Below, piece after piece: positions 38,801 to 48,051 of a DNA stretch of 64,000 bases. The position numbers and the translations under genes are program-made. Location: contig NZ_APMP01000020.1 of assembly GCF_000372645.1 (NCBI RefSeq), positions 1 through 64,000 of the forward strand, in the 5' to 3' direction. Positions within the stretch are counted from its first letter, which is position 1. The number at the start of each line of letters is the position of its first letter. Source of the DNA: Caulobacter vibrioides OR37. GTDB taxonomy: Bacteria; Pseudomonadota; Alphaproteobacteria; Caulobacterales; Caulobacteraceae. The notes beneath the pieces were generated by a model that worked only from the letters and a program-made list of their open reading frames with translations, ran no database searches and was not told the origin of the DNA.

Positions 38801-40306
38801 GACTCGCACGCCAGCGGCGGCGTTCTCGTAGGAAGCGATGTCAAAGCCGTCGCCGCCGTCGAGCGTGTCGTCGCCGACACCGCCGTTCAGGATATCGTCG
38901 CCCGCGCCGCCCAGCAGGGTGTCGGCGCCCGCGCCGCCCTTCAGCACGTCGTTCCCGGCGCCGCCTTCGAGACGATTGGCGTTCGCATCGCCCGTCAGGG
39001 TGTCGTCAAAGGCGCTGCCAACGACACCTTCAATCCCGGTCAGCGTATCGCGCCCCGCGCTGCCGGTATCTTGAGCGTAGGTTGAGTTCAGGTCGATCTT
39101 GATCGCGCCTGGAGCGGAAGAATAGTCGGCGATATCGAAACCAGCGCCGCCGTCCAGGATATCGTCGCCTGGACCGCCGATCAGTCGGTCGTCGCCATAA
39201 CCGCCATAGAGCTTGTCGTTGCCCGCGCCGCCGTCGATGATGTCATTCCCGCCATAGCCGTAGATGACGTTGGCCGAAGCGTCGCCGGTCAGAACATCGG
39301 CCTTGTCGGAACCGTCATGGGTGGTGACCGTCGTCAGATCGATGACGTTCAAGGCCTTGTCGCTGAGCACCGTCAGATATTTGCCGTCGGCCGAGACGGT
39401 CATTCGATCACCGTATGCGAAGCCGTTGAACAGCCCGTAGTAGGCGCCGCTCGACACCAGACCGGAGTCGAAGGCTTTCTGGATGGACCAGTCCGTGGTC
39501 GAGAGTTGCAGGATCTTGGCGCTGGTGTCGTCCAGAACGTAAAGACTTGAGCTGTCAGGGCTGAAGACCGCGCCGGCCGCCGAGATGGGCTCCTGCTGGA
39601 GCACGCTCAGCGCGCCCTTGAGCTTCAGCGCGCTGTCATAGACCGCGCCGCTTCGGAAGATCAGATTACCGTCGTAAGATATGGCCTGCGCGCCGTAGCC
39701 CCGGAGACTATCGTAGTCCGCGTCACGTTCAGCCGTGACGCCACCGCCCGGTATGAAGACCTGGAGGGGCTGCGAGGAGATGCCGTACTGGGAGAAGAGG
39801 ACCTTGGTTCCATTGCCCGAGGCTGAGAGGATTCCGTCCTGGTAGTAGGCCCCCGTGCCGAACGTGAACGTCCCGGCGCCGGGATCAAGGACCGTCAGCG
39901 GTTCCCAACCCGATCCTTGGTAGCTCTGCGACAGGACGATCTTGCCGTCCGCGGTGAAGGCCGCATCATAAAAGGGTCCATCGCCGCTGCTTCGGACGGT
40001 GGTCGTGTAGTCGCGGATCTGGCCGTTGGTCAGGTCCAGGACATGGACGGTCACATTGGCCTTGGTGTCGTAGCCCGTTCCCGTCGACGTATAGGTCCGC
40101 TCCGTCGCCACGAGGTAGCGGCCGTCCTGGGAGATATCCATCCCGCCCAAGGTCGCCCCGACCTTCCAGCGCGCGACGAAGTCGCCCGTCGCCAGGTTGA
40201 ACGCGCTGACCACGCCCTCGCCATTCGAGACGTAGGCGATCTTGCCGTCGTTGCTGAGGACGACGTCCTTGAGATCGCCGGTGGCGATCGTCTGAAAAGT
40301 GCTCAC
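35831..40306 (-). CDS. RTX protein with duplicated YVTN-propeller modules and an RsaA-anchor-like C-terminus
   Basis: About 1491 residues from the GTG at 40306, the only plausible start before the first propeller repeat. Module A is a YVTN-type beta-propeller (about 5-325) and an RTX block (about 329-620) of GGxGxDxLx calcium-binding repeats such as [15 protein letters not shown]. Module B repeats the plan (propeller about 628-960, RTX about 964-1254). The C-terminus (about 1258-1491) contains [19 protein letters not shown] and [12 protein letters not shown], matching the N-terminal LPS-anchoring region of S-layer protein RsaA as I recall it. No signal peptide is present, so type I secretion and calcium-dependent folding outside the cell are expected. 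No T1SS genes are nearby. Confidence 0.88.
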   Translation of the reverse strand: MSTFQTIATGDLKDVVLSNDGKIAYVSNGEGVVSAFNLATGDFVARWKVGATLGGMDISQDGRYLVATERTYTSTGTGYDTKANVTVHVLDLTNGQIRDYTTTVRSSGDGPFYDAAFTADGKIVLSQSYQGSGWEPLTVLDPGAGTFTFGTGAYYQDGILSASGNGTKVLFSQYGISSQPLQVFIPGGGVTAERDADYDSLRGYGAQAISYDGNLIFRSGAVYDSALKLKGALSVLQQEPISAAGAVFSPDSSSLYVLDDTSAKILQLSTTDWSIQKAFDSGLVSSGAYYGLFNGFAYGDRMTVSADGKYLTVLSDKALNVIDLTTVTTHDGSDKADVLTGDASANVIYGYGGNDIIDGGAGNDKLYGGYGDDRLIGGPGDDILDGGAGFDIADYSSAPGAIKIDLNSTYAQDTGSAGRDTLTGIEGVVGSAFDDTLTGDANANRLEGGAGNDVLKGGAGADTLLGGAGDDILNGGVGDDTLDGGDGFDIASYENAAAGVRVDLTKVGVMQNTHGDGFDTLSNIEGLKGSAFNDVFQGSAADETFEGGRGDDIIDGGGGVDTAIYGSASSNYAWTRNADGTWTVRDTRATGGEGTDTLLNIEKLRFTDKTVTLSPSDASVALKDVLPPKAVDTIATGQIVDAVLSPDGKTAYVSNSEGYVTALNTATGDILARWKVGVRLGGMDVSSDGRFIVVAEQALDNSIYDRSSLSGVTGTMKIHVLDTLTGQVKDYAQAGAQGGTYNVAFTSDNKVLFAQDGYGNGAKPVTLDLATGVFATSNSYAMVSGSLYSTDDHSKTLFSITGISDAPLFIYSGGSLIAYHGMYADGVYGYGVPVSAIAGDGSYVAQFSRDLYVYDGSLHFIQDVSKSHPELGYGVFGLDFSADGRHLYVVDATTDRIFQFSTGNWSIEQVYSLGVDVGLSSTGYYSASFGDRVIVSNDGTRMLITSDVSVVSVDLAHLKPDGGTDNADTLVGTSGPDRLEGFGGDDVISGGDGDDILIGDSGNDTLKGGPGNDKLDGGAGSDWADYRDAPGGVTVNLAITQAQDTKSAGIDTLISIENLWGSAYADTLTGDSGANTISGGAGDDVIRGGGGADTLMGDDGNDILMGEDGDDALYGGAGFDIASYETAASGVTVDLTKADVWQNTRGAGVDFLDGIEGLRGSAYADILTGDAGANLLDGGAGDDILNGGAGDDTLIGGPGNDTIDGGDGNDTVIYKSAKSNYSVVQNADGSTTVTDLRSGSPDGTDKLINVEHIVFASDPSAAEITSEMNAILRTSASSALAGLSQDLLAKWTAGTLSADQVTAAIVKQAGATTSVATLAYEFFTGKIPSQAGVDYLVSPTGPNANNLNSAYYQTFNLENRYINFAVNLGKNGEGKDAFAAKYGAMSLFDATREVYKTIFGAAPTDAKIHALIDTRADYFAYYGGDGANGVGTKAAMVGWLLAEAQKADLGVMVRSNDAWLTDLADGSAPFAIDILDPAKGYYKADFVYGGA

Positions 40307-40402
40307 GGAACCCCACCCGACTCTGACGCGAAATCCAAGCCGGCAATACACTATGTGGAGTTGAGGCCCACAAGCCTCAAAACCCTAGGGAACATGAAGA
40401 AA

Positions 40403-40438
40403 TAAAGAAAAAGGCCGGCGGCCCCACAGCCGCCGGCC
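40403..40438 (-). terminator. Intrinsic terminator of ettA
   Basis: GGCCGGCGGC (40413-40422) pairs with GCCGCCGGCC (40429-40438). On the minus strand it is followed by TTTTTCTTTATT. It lies 25 bp past the ettA stop codon and separates ettA from the RTX gene. Confidence 0.88.
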
Positions 40439-40462
40439 TCCTTTATCGCCGAAGCTTCGCCC

Positions 40463-42130
<1,668 letters not shown>

Positions 42131-42266
42131 GAGGCTCGCGTTCTCGCTGGACGAGGGTTTCGGGGATTGGCCGCTGAAATAGCCGTCCGGGCCGCTTCGC
42201 GCAATCGCGGGCGAGACTTCGCGGAACTTCCGACACGCCCCATGCCGTCATAGTTCGTTCGCCGCA

Positions 42267-42284
42267 GTGTCGGACGCCCGACAC
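42267..42284. promoter_or_regulatory. Inverted repeat upstream of a TonB-dependent receptor gene
   Basis: GTGTCGG (42267-42273) and CCGACAC (42278-42284) form a perfect 7-bp inverted repeat with a 4-nt spacer, 86 bp upstream of the receptor start. A third half-site, CCGACAC, occurs near 42231. It could be an operator for the receptor; the regulator is unknown. Confidence 0.35.
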
Positions 42285-42369
42285 GTTTCCTTCTCCGTCC
42301 CGTCTTGGACCGCTGTTATCCGGGCGTTCAGCCGACGCCTCTCCATGCGCCGGACAAAGGGGATAGATC

Positions 42370-44751
42370 ATGAAGAACCATCTGATGCTGGGCGCCGCCG
42401 CGAGCGCCCTGCTGTTCATGACGGCCGGTCAGGCGCTGGCCGCCGACGCCGCCGCCTCGGCCGCTCCGGCCGCCGCGACCACCGCCGCCACGCCCGACGC
42501 CTCCGAGGTCGACGCGATCATCGTCCTGGGTCAGGGTCAGAGCCGCCAGGTCCAAACCGTCAGCGACGCTCAGGTCGCCCTGCAGGCCGCCGGCTCAAGC
42601 CCGCTGAAGGCCGTCGAGAAGCTGCCCGGCGTGTCGTTCCAGTCGGCCGACGCCTTCGGCGCCTATGAGTGGTCGACCCGCATCTCGATCCGCGGCTTCG
42701 ATCAGAACCGCCTGGGCTTCACCCTGGACGGCGTGCCGCTGGGCGACATGAGCTACGGCAACTACAACGGCCTTCACATCAGCCGCGCCATCGCCAGTGA
42801 AGACATCGGTTCGGTCGAACTGGCCCAAGGCGCCGGCTCGCTGTCGACCGCCTCGACCTCGAACCTGGGCGGCACGCTGCAATTCTTCTCGCGCAAGCCC
42901 ACCGAGGACTTCGGCGTCCAGGCCAACGTGACCGGCGGCTCGGACAACATGCACCGTCTCTTCGGCCGCATCGACACCGGCGCGATCGAGTCGCTGGGCG
43001 GCTTGAAAGCCTACGTCTCGATCGCCGACCAGCAGGCCGACAAGTGGAAGGGCGGCTCCAAGCAGAAGCAGCGCCAGTTCGACGGCAAGGCCGAGCTGCC
43101 GCTGGGCGACACCGGCACGCTGACCGCGTTCTGGAACCATTCCGAGCGCCGCGAGCAGGACTACCAGGACATGTCGTTCGACATGATCAAGCGCCTGGGC
43201 CGCGGCTCCGACAACTTCCAGCCCAACTGGGCCAAGGCCATCGGCGTGGCCACCGTGCTGAACAATGTCGGCCTCTACGCCACGGGCGTGCTGGACCCCA
43301 GCTCGGGCGGCTGGACCGGCGTCGGGACCAACCCCTACCGCGCCTATGGCGTCGATACGCCGGATGACTCCTACTACGCCGGCGCCGGCATCCGCGACGA
43401 CGATCTCTACGCCGTCACCCTGAAGGAGAAGCTGGGCGCGCTGCGCTTCGACCTGACCGGCTACGGCCACCAGAACCAGGGCCAGGGCCTTTGGTACACG
43501 CCGTATCAGATCAGCCCGGGCTACGGCACGGCCGGCTCGAACGCCGCGCCGCTGTCGATCCGCACCACGGAATACGACATCGACCGCAAGGGTCTGATCG
43601 GCAACGCCACCTACGACATCGCCAACCATCAGATCGGCGCCGGCTTCTGGATCGAGGACAACGACTTCAACCAGGCCCGCCGCTTCTACGCCGAGACGCT
43701 CAACGCCCCGTCGCGCGACCCGCTGGACTTCCAGTCCAACCCGTTCAAGACGTCGTGGAACTACAAGTTCAACACCAAGACCACGACCGGCTATCTGCAG
43801 GACGTCTGGTCGATCACCGACGCCCTGAAGGTCAATTTCGGCTTCAAGGCCATGAAGGTCGAGAACAAGGTCTCGACGATCGCCGGTAACCCGATGAACG
43901 GCAAGATCGAGAGCAAGGAGAGCTTCCTGCCCCAGATCGGCGTCGTCTATAAGATGGACAACGGCGTCGAGCTGTTCGGCGGCTACACCAAGAACATGGC
44001 CGCCTTCGTCTCGGCCGCGACCTCGGGCCCGTTCGCCTCGCAGAACCAGAGCGTGGTCGACTACGTCTCCAAGAACCTGCAACCCGAGACCTCGAAGACC
44101 TTCGAGGGCGGCGTGCGCTACCACAACAGCCGCTTCCAGGGCGTGGCCGCGCTCTATCACGTCAAGTTCGACAACCGTCTGGACAGCGCCTCGACGGCTC
44201 CGCCGATCCTGGGCCTGCCGGCCGTGCTGTCGAACGTCGGCTCGGTCACGACCAAGGGCGTGGAAGTCGCCGGCGAATACCGCCTGACCGACGCCTGGTC
44301 GGTCTACGGGGCCTATACCTATAACGACTCCAAGTACGACGACGACGTCCCCGGCGCCGGCGGTCTGGTGGCCATGCGCACCAAGGGCAAGGACGTGGTC
44401 TTCACGCCCAAGAACCTGGTGAAGGCCGAGCTGAAGTACGACAACGGCGGCTTCTACTCGCGTCTGGGCCTCTCTTATGTCGGCTCGCGCTGGTACACGT
44501 TCGAGAACAACGGCGGTCACGTCGACAGCTACACCGTCGCCGACCTGACCGTGGGCTATCGCTTCAACGCCGCGCAGGGCGTGCTCCACAACCTGGAGAT
44601 CCAGGGCAACGTCACCAACCTGACCGACGAGGACTACATCTCGACGGTCGGCTCGGGCGGCCCGGCCAAGGCCGACCCGAAGGGCACGGCCATGACCCTG
44701 CTGCCGGGCGCTCCGCGTCAGGCCTATCTGACGATCAAGAAGCGCTTCTAA
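42370..44751 (+). CDS. TonB-dependent receptor
   Basis: 793 residues: signal peptide (about 1-24, ending GQALA), an Ala-rich spacer, a TonB-box-like VDAIIVLGQ (about 49-57), a plug domain with ISIRGFDQNRLGFTLDGVPLGDMSYGNYNG, and a beta-barrel ending AYLTIKKRF. Codon use is very uniform and GC-rich, suggesting a well-expressed gene. The FDQNRLGFTLDGVPLGD plug pattern is common in Caulobacter and sphingomonad receptors; the substrate is undetermined. GGGGAT precedes the ATG, and a strong terminator follows directly, so it is monocistronic. It lacks the N-terminal STN domain of the receptor at 1027. Confidence 0.94.
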   Translation: MKNHLMLGAAASALLFMTAGQALAADAAASAAPAAATTAATPDASEVDAIIVLGQGQSRQVQTVSDAQVALQAAGSSPLKAVEKLPGVSFQSADAFGAYEWSTRISIRGFDQNRLGFTLDGVPLGDMSYGNYNGLHISRAIASEDIGSVELAQGAGSLSTASTSNLGGTLQFFSRKPTEDFGVQANVTGGSDNMHRLFGRIDTGAIESLGGLKAYVSIADQQADKWKGGSKQKQRQFDGKAELPLGDTGTLTAFWNHSERREQDYQDMSFDMIKRLGRGSDNFQPNWAKAIGVATVLNNVGLYATGVLDPSSGGWTGVGTNPYRAYGVDTPDDSYYAGAGIRDDDLYAVTLKEKLGALRFDLTGYGHQNQGQGLWYTPYQISPGYGTAGSNAAPLSIRTTEYDIDRKGLIGNATYDIANHQIGAGFWIEDNDFNQARRFYAETLNAPSRDPLDFQSNPFKTSWNYKFNTKTTTGYLQDVWSITDALKVNFGFKAMKVENKVSTIAGNPMNGKIESKESFLPQIGVVYKMDNGVELFGGYTKNMAAFVSAATSGPFASQNQSVVDYVSKNLQPETSKTFEGGVRYHNSRFQGVAALYHVKFDNRLDSASTAPPILGLPAVLSNVGSVTTKGVEVAGEYRLTDAWSVYGAYTYNDSKYDDDVPGAGGLVAMRTKGKDVVFTPKNLVKAELKYDNGGFYSRLGLSYVGSRWYTFENNGGHVDSYTVADLTVGYRFNAAQGVLHNLEIQGNVTNLTDEDYISTVGSGGPAKADPKGTAMTLLPGAPRQAYLTIKKRF

Positions 44752-44775
44752 GCACTTAGGATCGCGACGAACGAA

Positions 44776-44806
44776 GGGCCGGGAGCACCGCCTCCCGGCC
44801 CTTTTT
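44776..44806 (+). terminator. Intrinsic terminator after the TonB-receptor gene
   Basis: GGGCCGGGAG (44776-44785) pairs with CTCCCGGCCC (44792-44801) around a 6-nt loop and is followed by TTTTT. Confidence 0.92.
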
Positions 44807-44884
44807 CGTGTCCGGACAAGATTTCCAGCGCGTCCGGACAGGACCTTGCTGGCGTTTTGGAACCGCGCGAGGCCTGGTCTGGGC

Positions 44885-45667
44885 ATGACCGAAAACCCTG
44901 CCCCCACCGCCTCGCCCGCCGCGCCGTCCTCCGCCAGCCTCTGGCGCGAGGTCGTCGAGATCGTGCGCACGGTCGCCATCGCGCTCGGCGTCGCCCTCGC
45001 GCTGCGGATCGTGCTGTTCCAGCCCTTCACCATCCCGTCGTCATCGATGGAGCCGGGGCTGGTGACCGGCGACTACATCGTGGTCTCCAAGCTGGCCTAT
45101 GGCTGGAGCCGCGCCTCGTTCCCGCTGAACCCGCCGCTGTTCCAGGGCCGCTTCCTGGAGCGGCAGGCCCAGCGCGGCGACGTGGTGGTCTTCCGCCTGC
45201 CGCGCGATCCGTCCCAGACCTGGATCAAGCGCGTGATCGGCCTGCCCGGCGATCACGTTCAGATCCGGCGCGGCCAGGTGTTCGTCAACGGAACCGCCCT
45301 GCCCCAAACCGCGATCGGCCCGACCCAGGACCACGACGCCCCGGACCGAACCGTCATGCAGGTCGGCGAGACCACGCCGAACGGCCGCGCCTATGTCACC
45401 TATGACGGCGGCCCCGGCCAGCCGGGCGACGACACCGACGTCTATGTCGTGCCGGCCGGCTACTACTTCGTGATGGGCGACAACCGCGACAACTCGCTGG
45501 ACAGCCGCTTCTCGCCATCGATGGGCGGCGTGGGTCTGCTGCCGGCCGAGAACCTGGTCGGCCGGGCGAAGATCGTCATGCTGTCCTGGAAGCCGGGCGC
45601 GTCCTTGCTGAAACCCTGGACCTGGCTGGACCTGCAGTGGGATCGGTTTTTCAGGGTGATCCGGTAG
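44885..45667 (+). CDS. lepB: Signal peptidase I
   Basis: About 260 residues from the ATG at 44885; a TTG 39 nt upstream is an alternative start. One N-terminal transmembrane helix (about 24-45) precedes the catalytic Ser54 in PSSSMEP and the general-base Lys115 in TWIKRVIGLPGD. Box E appears as YFVMGDNRDNSLDSR. It cleaves Sec and Tat signal peptides at the periplasmic face, so it would mature the many exported proteins in this window. It lies downstream of a terminated receptor gene and is independent of rnc/era, the usual lepB neighbours. Confidence 0.95.
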   Translation: MTENPAPTASPAAPSSASLWREVVEIVRTVAIALGVALALRIVLFQPFTIPSSSMEPGLVTGDYIVVSKLAYGWSRASFPLNPPLFQGRFLERQAQRGDVVVFRLPRDPSQTWIKRVIGLPGDHVQIRRGQVFVNGTALPQTAIGPTQDHDAPDRTVMQVGETTPNGRAYVTYDGGPGQPGDDTDVYVVPAGYYFVMGDNRDNSLDSRFSPSMGGVGLLPAENLVGRAKIVMLSWKPGASLLKPWTWLDLQWDRFFRVIR

Positions 45668-45711
45668 AGCGGGCGCTTTCACCGCCGGAGCCCACACGCT
45701 AAGCCTCGACA

Positions 45712-47004
45712 ATGCGCATCGCCATCATCGGGGCCTACGGGCTTATCGGCTCTTACGTGTCAGCGCGGCTCGTGGCCGACGGTCATGGTGTGATCGGGAT
45801 CGGCCGGGATATCGAAGCAGCGCGCCGTCGCCTTCCCGCTCTGGACTGGAAGCGCGCTGACCTAGCCGATTGCGGCGTTGAGGACTGGACGGCTCTACTA
45901 GCCGGCGCCGACGCCGTCATCAACTGCGCGGGCGCCTTACAGGACAGCCCTCGCGATGACCTTAGGGCGGTCCATGTGGACGGCGTCGGCCGCCTTATCC
46001 AGGCCTGCGGCATCGCTGGCGTGCGACGCATCGTGCACATCTCGGCGGCTGGGGTAAGCCCCGAACGAACCACCGCCTTTAACGACACCAAGTTGGAAGC
46101 CGAGCGCCTACTGGCCCATGCCGCTACGGACTGGATCATTCTGCGCCCCGGCCTGGTGTTCGCCCCGGCTGCCTATGGCGGTACGGCCCTGCTCCGGGGT
46201 CTGGCAGGATTGCCGGGCGTCAGTCTCGTGGCGCATGGCGAAAGCCTGGTCCAGGTCGTCGGCGCCGAGGACCTGGCGCTGGCCGTAGCGCGCTGTCTGA
46301 CCGACGAAGCGCCGACGCGGGTCAGTCTGGATTTGGTTCACGAAGAAGCCCTGAGTCTTGTCGATCTGGTGACGCGCCTTCGCGGCTGGCTAGGCCTGCC
46401 GCCGGCCCCGGTCTTGCGCCTGCCCTCCTACCTCGCTCGAGCGACCGCCGCCGCCAGCGACGCCCTGGCCTGGCTGGGCTGGCGCAGCCCCATGCGCACA
46501 GCCGCTCTTGAACAGCTTCGGATGGGCGTTCGCGGACGCGCCGAGGACGCCGCGCGCCTGGACTGGAAGCCGCGATCTTTCGACGCTCTGCTCGCCGCCG
46601 CCCCATCGGGCGTTCAGGAGCGCTGGTTCGCCCGCGCTTATTTCGCAAAGCCTGCTATCCTGCTCTGCTTGTTTGCGTTCTGGTTCCTGTCGGGAGTGAT
46701 CGGACTAACCGTCGGCTTCCGCGATGCCGTCGGCGTCCTCACCACTTCGGGCATAAAGGCCGCCCCAGCCACCGCGGCAGTCGTGGTCGGCAGCCTGGTC
46801 GACATGACTCTGGCCCTGATGCTGGCCTATCGACCAACCACCGGCAGAGCCTTGCAAGCGATGCTGCTGGTCACGGCCGCATACCTGGTCGGCGGCGCCG
46901 TGGTGCGTCCCGACCTGTGGTTGGACCCCATGGGCCCGCTGCTGAAAAGCGTTCCGGCCGGCTTTCTGGCCTTGGCTGCCTTGACCACGCTGGATGAACG
47001 CTGA
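45712..47004 (+). CDS. SDR-type NAD(P)-binding protein fused to a DoxX-like membrane domain
   Basis: 430 residues. The N-terminal atypical SDR/NmrA-like Rossmann domain (about 1-300) has IAIIGAYGLIGSYVSARLV, INCAGALQ and VRRIVHISAAGVS. The C-terminal 120 residues contain four hydrophobic helices resembling DoxX_3 (FAKPAILLCLFAFWFLSGVIG, then VDMTLALMLAYRP). The fusion probably anchors a nucleotide-sugar or quinone-type reductase to the membrane. Its stop overlaps the next gene's ATG by 1 nt. Codons such as TTA, CTA and CTT are more frequent than in neighbours, hinting at a different origin. Confidence 0.88.
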   Translation: MRIAIIGAYGLIGSYVSARLVADGHGVIGIGRDIEAARRRLPALDWKRADLADCGVEDWTALLAGADAVINCAGALQDSPRDDLRAVHVDGVGRLIQACGIAGVRRIVHISAAGVSPERTTAFNDTKLEAERLLAHAATDWIILRPGLVFAPAAYGGTALLRGLAGLPGVSLVAHGESLVQVVGAEDLALAVARCLTDEAPTRVSLDLVHEEALSLVDLVTRLRGWLGLPPAPVLRLPSYLARATAAASDALAWLGWRSPMRTAALEQLRMGVRGRAEDAARLDWKPRSFDALLAAAPSGVQERWFARAYFAKPAILLCLFAFWFLSGVIGLTVGFRDAVGVLTTSGIKAAPATAAVVVGSLVDMTLALMLAYRPTTGRALQAMLLVTAAYLVGGAVVRPDLWLDPMGPLLKSVPAGFLALAALTTLDER

Positions 47005-47474
47005 TGGACCTCTACACACTGGTCAAGGTCGCTCACGTGATCGGCGCGACGGTGCTGTTGGGCACGGGCGCGGGTATCGCCTTCTTCATGCTGATGGCTC
47101 ATCGCACCCGCGATCCGGCCTTGGTCGCCCAAACCGCCAGAGTCGTGGTGCTGGCCGATACCGTATTTACGGCCTCGGCCGTGATCCTGCAGCCGATCAC
47201 CGGCGCTAGCCTGGCCCATCTGGCCGGCTATCGGCTTCTATCGGGATGGATTGGACTAAGTCTGGCGCTCTATGTCGTCACCGGCCTCTGCTGGCTGCCG
47301 GTAGTATGGATCCAGGTCCGCCTGCGAGATTTGGCGATCCAAGCGGCTGCGACCGACACGCCGTTACCCGAGCGATACTTCCGGCTATTCCGGCTGTGGT
47401 TCGTCTTAGGCTTTCCGGCTTTCGCCGCCGTTTTGGGGATCGTATGGCTGATGGTCGCCAAGCCGTCCTTTTAA
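47004..47474 (+). CDS. DUF2269-family integral membrane protein
   Basis: 156 residues with four predicted membrane helices: TLVKVAHVIGATVLLGTGAGIAFF, the ADTVFTASAVILQPITG segment, LSLALYVVTGLCWLPVVWIQV and FVLGFPAFAAVLGIVWLMV. This is the DUF2269 layout (YkoI/YjfL-like small membrane proteins of unknown function). It begins on the stop codon of the SDR-DoxX gene, so the pair is translationally coupled and likely forms one membrane complex. The conserved His in KVAHVIG could ligate heme or metal, which is speculation. Confidence 0.83.
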   Translation: MDLYTLVKVAHVIGATVLLGTGAGIAFFMLMAHRTRDPALVAQTARVVVLADTVFTASAVILQPITGASLAHLAGYRLLSGWIGLSLALYVVTGLCWLPVVWIQVRLRDLAIQAAATDTPLPERYFRLFRLWFVLGFPAFAAVLGIVWLMVAKPSF

Positions 47475-47479
47475 TGCCC

Positions 47480-47821
47480 CTACCGCCGGCTGAATTCCTC
47501 GAAGCTCAGGACGCCGTCGTGGTTCCGGTCCAGCGCCTCGAACGCCGCGCGGGAGGTCGTGGTGGGACGCGCCAGCGAGGGGACGGCGATGGCGCCGACG
47601 GCGAGGCCCGCCAGGGCGGCGACGACGGCGCGCCAGAGAAGGCCGTGCGTGCGCGGCGGCCTGGCGGCCTTGCCCGACAGCTCCTGATCGATGAACACCC
47701 GCACCGCCTCGCTGGCCGTGCGTCCCGCTCCATGGCAGCGCGCCATGAAGGCGGTCTTGGTCTCGTGCGGCAGACGGATCTCGAGCACTTCGCTCTTCTT
47801 CGGCGGCTTCCGGGCGGTCAT
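47480..47821 (-). CDS. Membrane-anchored EF-hand protein with ribbon-helix-helix-like N-terminus
   Basis: 113 residues from the ATG at 47821 (GAGG upstream). The N-terminal part (KSEVLEIRLPHETKTAFMARCH, then TASEAVRVFIDQEL) resembles a ribbon-helix-helix DNA-binding domain. A hydrophobic helix (LLWRAVVAALAGLAVGAIAV, about 62-81) follows, then a single EF-hand loop, DRNHDGVLSFEEF (about 99-111), at the C-terminus. Combining an RHH fold, a membrane helix and an EF-hand in one small protein is unusual. It might sense calcium, but the topology is not established. Confidence 0.68.
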   Translation of the reverse strand: MTARKPPKKSEVLEIRLPHETKTAFMARCHGAGRTASEAVRVFIDQELSGKAARPPRTHGLLWRAVVAALAGLAVGAIAVPSLARPTTTSRAAFEALDRNHDGVLSFEEFSRR

Positions 47822-47872
47822 GGAGACAAACCTCGCGACGTTCGCCCCCTGACTAGCACCGTTCGCGGCGCG

Positions 47873-47903
47873 CAAAAAGAAAGCCCGGCCAAATGACCGG
47901 GCT
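47873..47903 (-). terminator. Intrinsic terminator after the SPFH-protein gene
   Basis: AGCCCGG (47882-47888) and CCGGGCT (47897-47903) form the stem. On the minus strand the next bases read TTCTTTTTG. It lies 149 bp past the end of the SPFH gene and just upstream of the EF-hand gene. Confidence 0.8.
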
Positions 47904-48051
47904 GAAAGTCTATAGGGAGGAAACGCCCAGGAAGGGCAGAGGCGCTCGGCGCCTCACGGGTCTCTGATAACGCTAACATTACCCTCGACGCAAGCGATTC
48001 CTGCGTGGCGCGGCGCCCTTAAGCATTTTCTGGTCGCCGCGCCCGGTGTCG

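Noticed and set aside
35831..40306. Short tandem repeats within the RTX gene as a possible CRISPR array
   Set aside because: They encode in-frame GGxGxD nonapeptides; there are no uniform repeats with unique spacers.
40307..40462. A riboswitch or small RNA between ettA and the RTX gene
   Set aside because: The sequence is explained by the ettA terminator and the short leader of the RTX gene; no conserved aptamer is visible.
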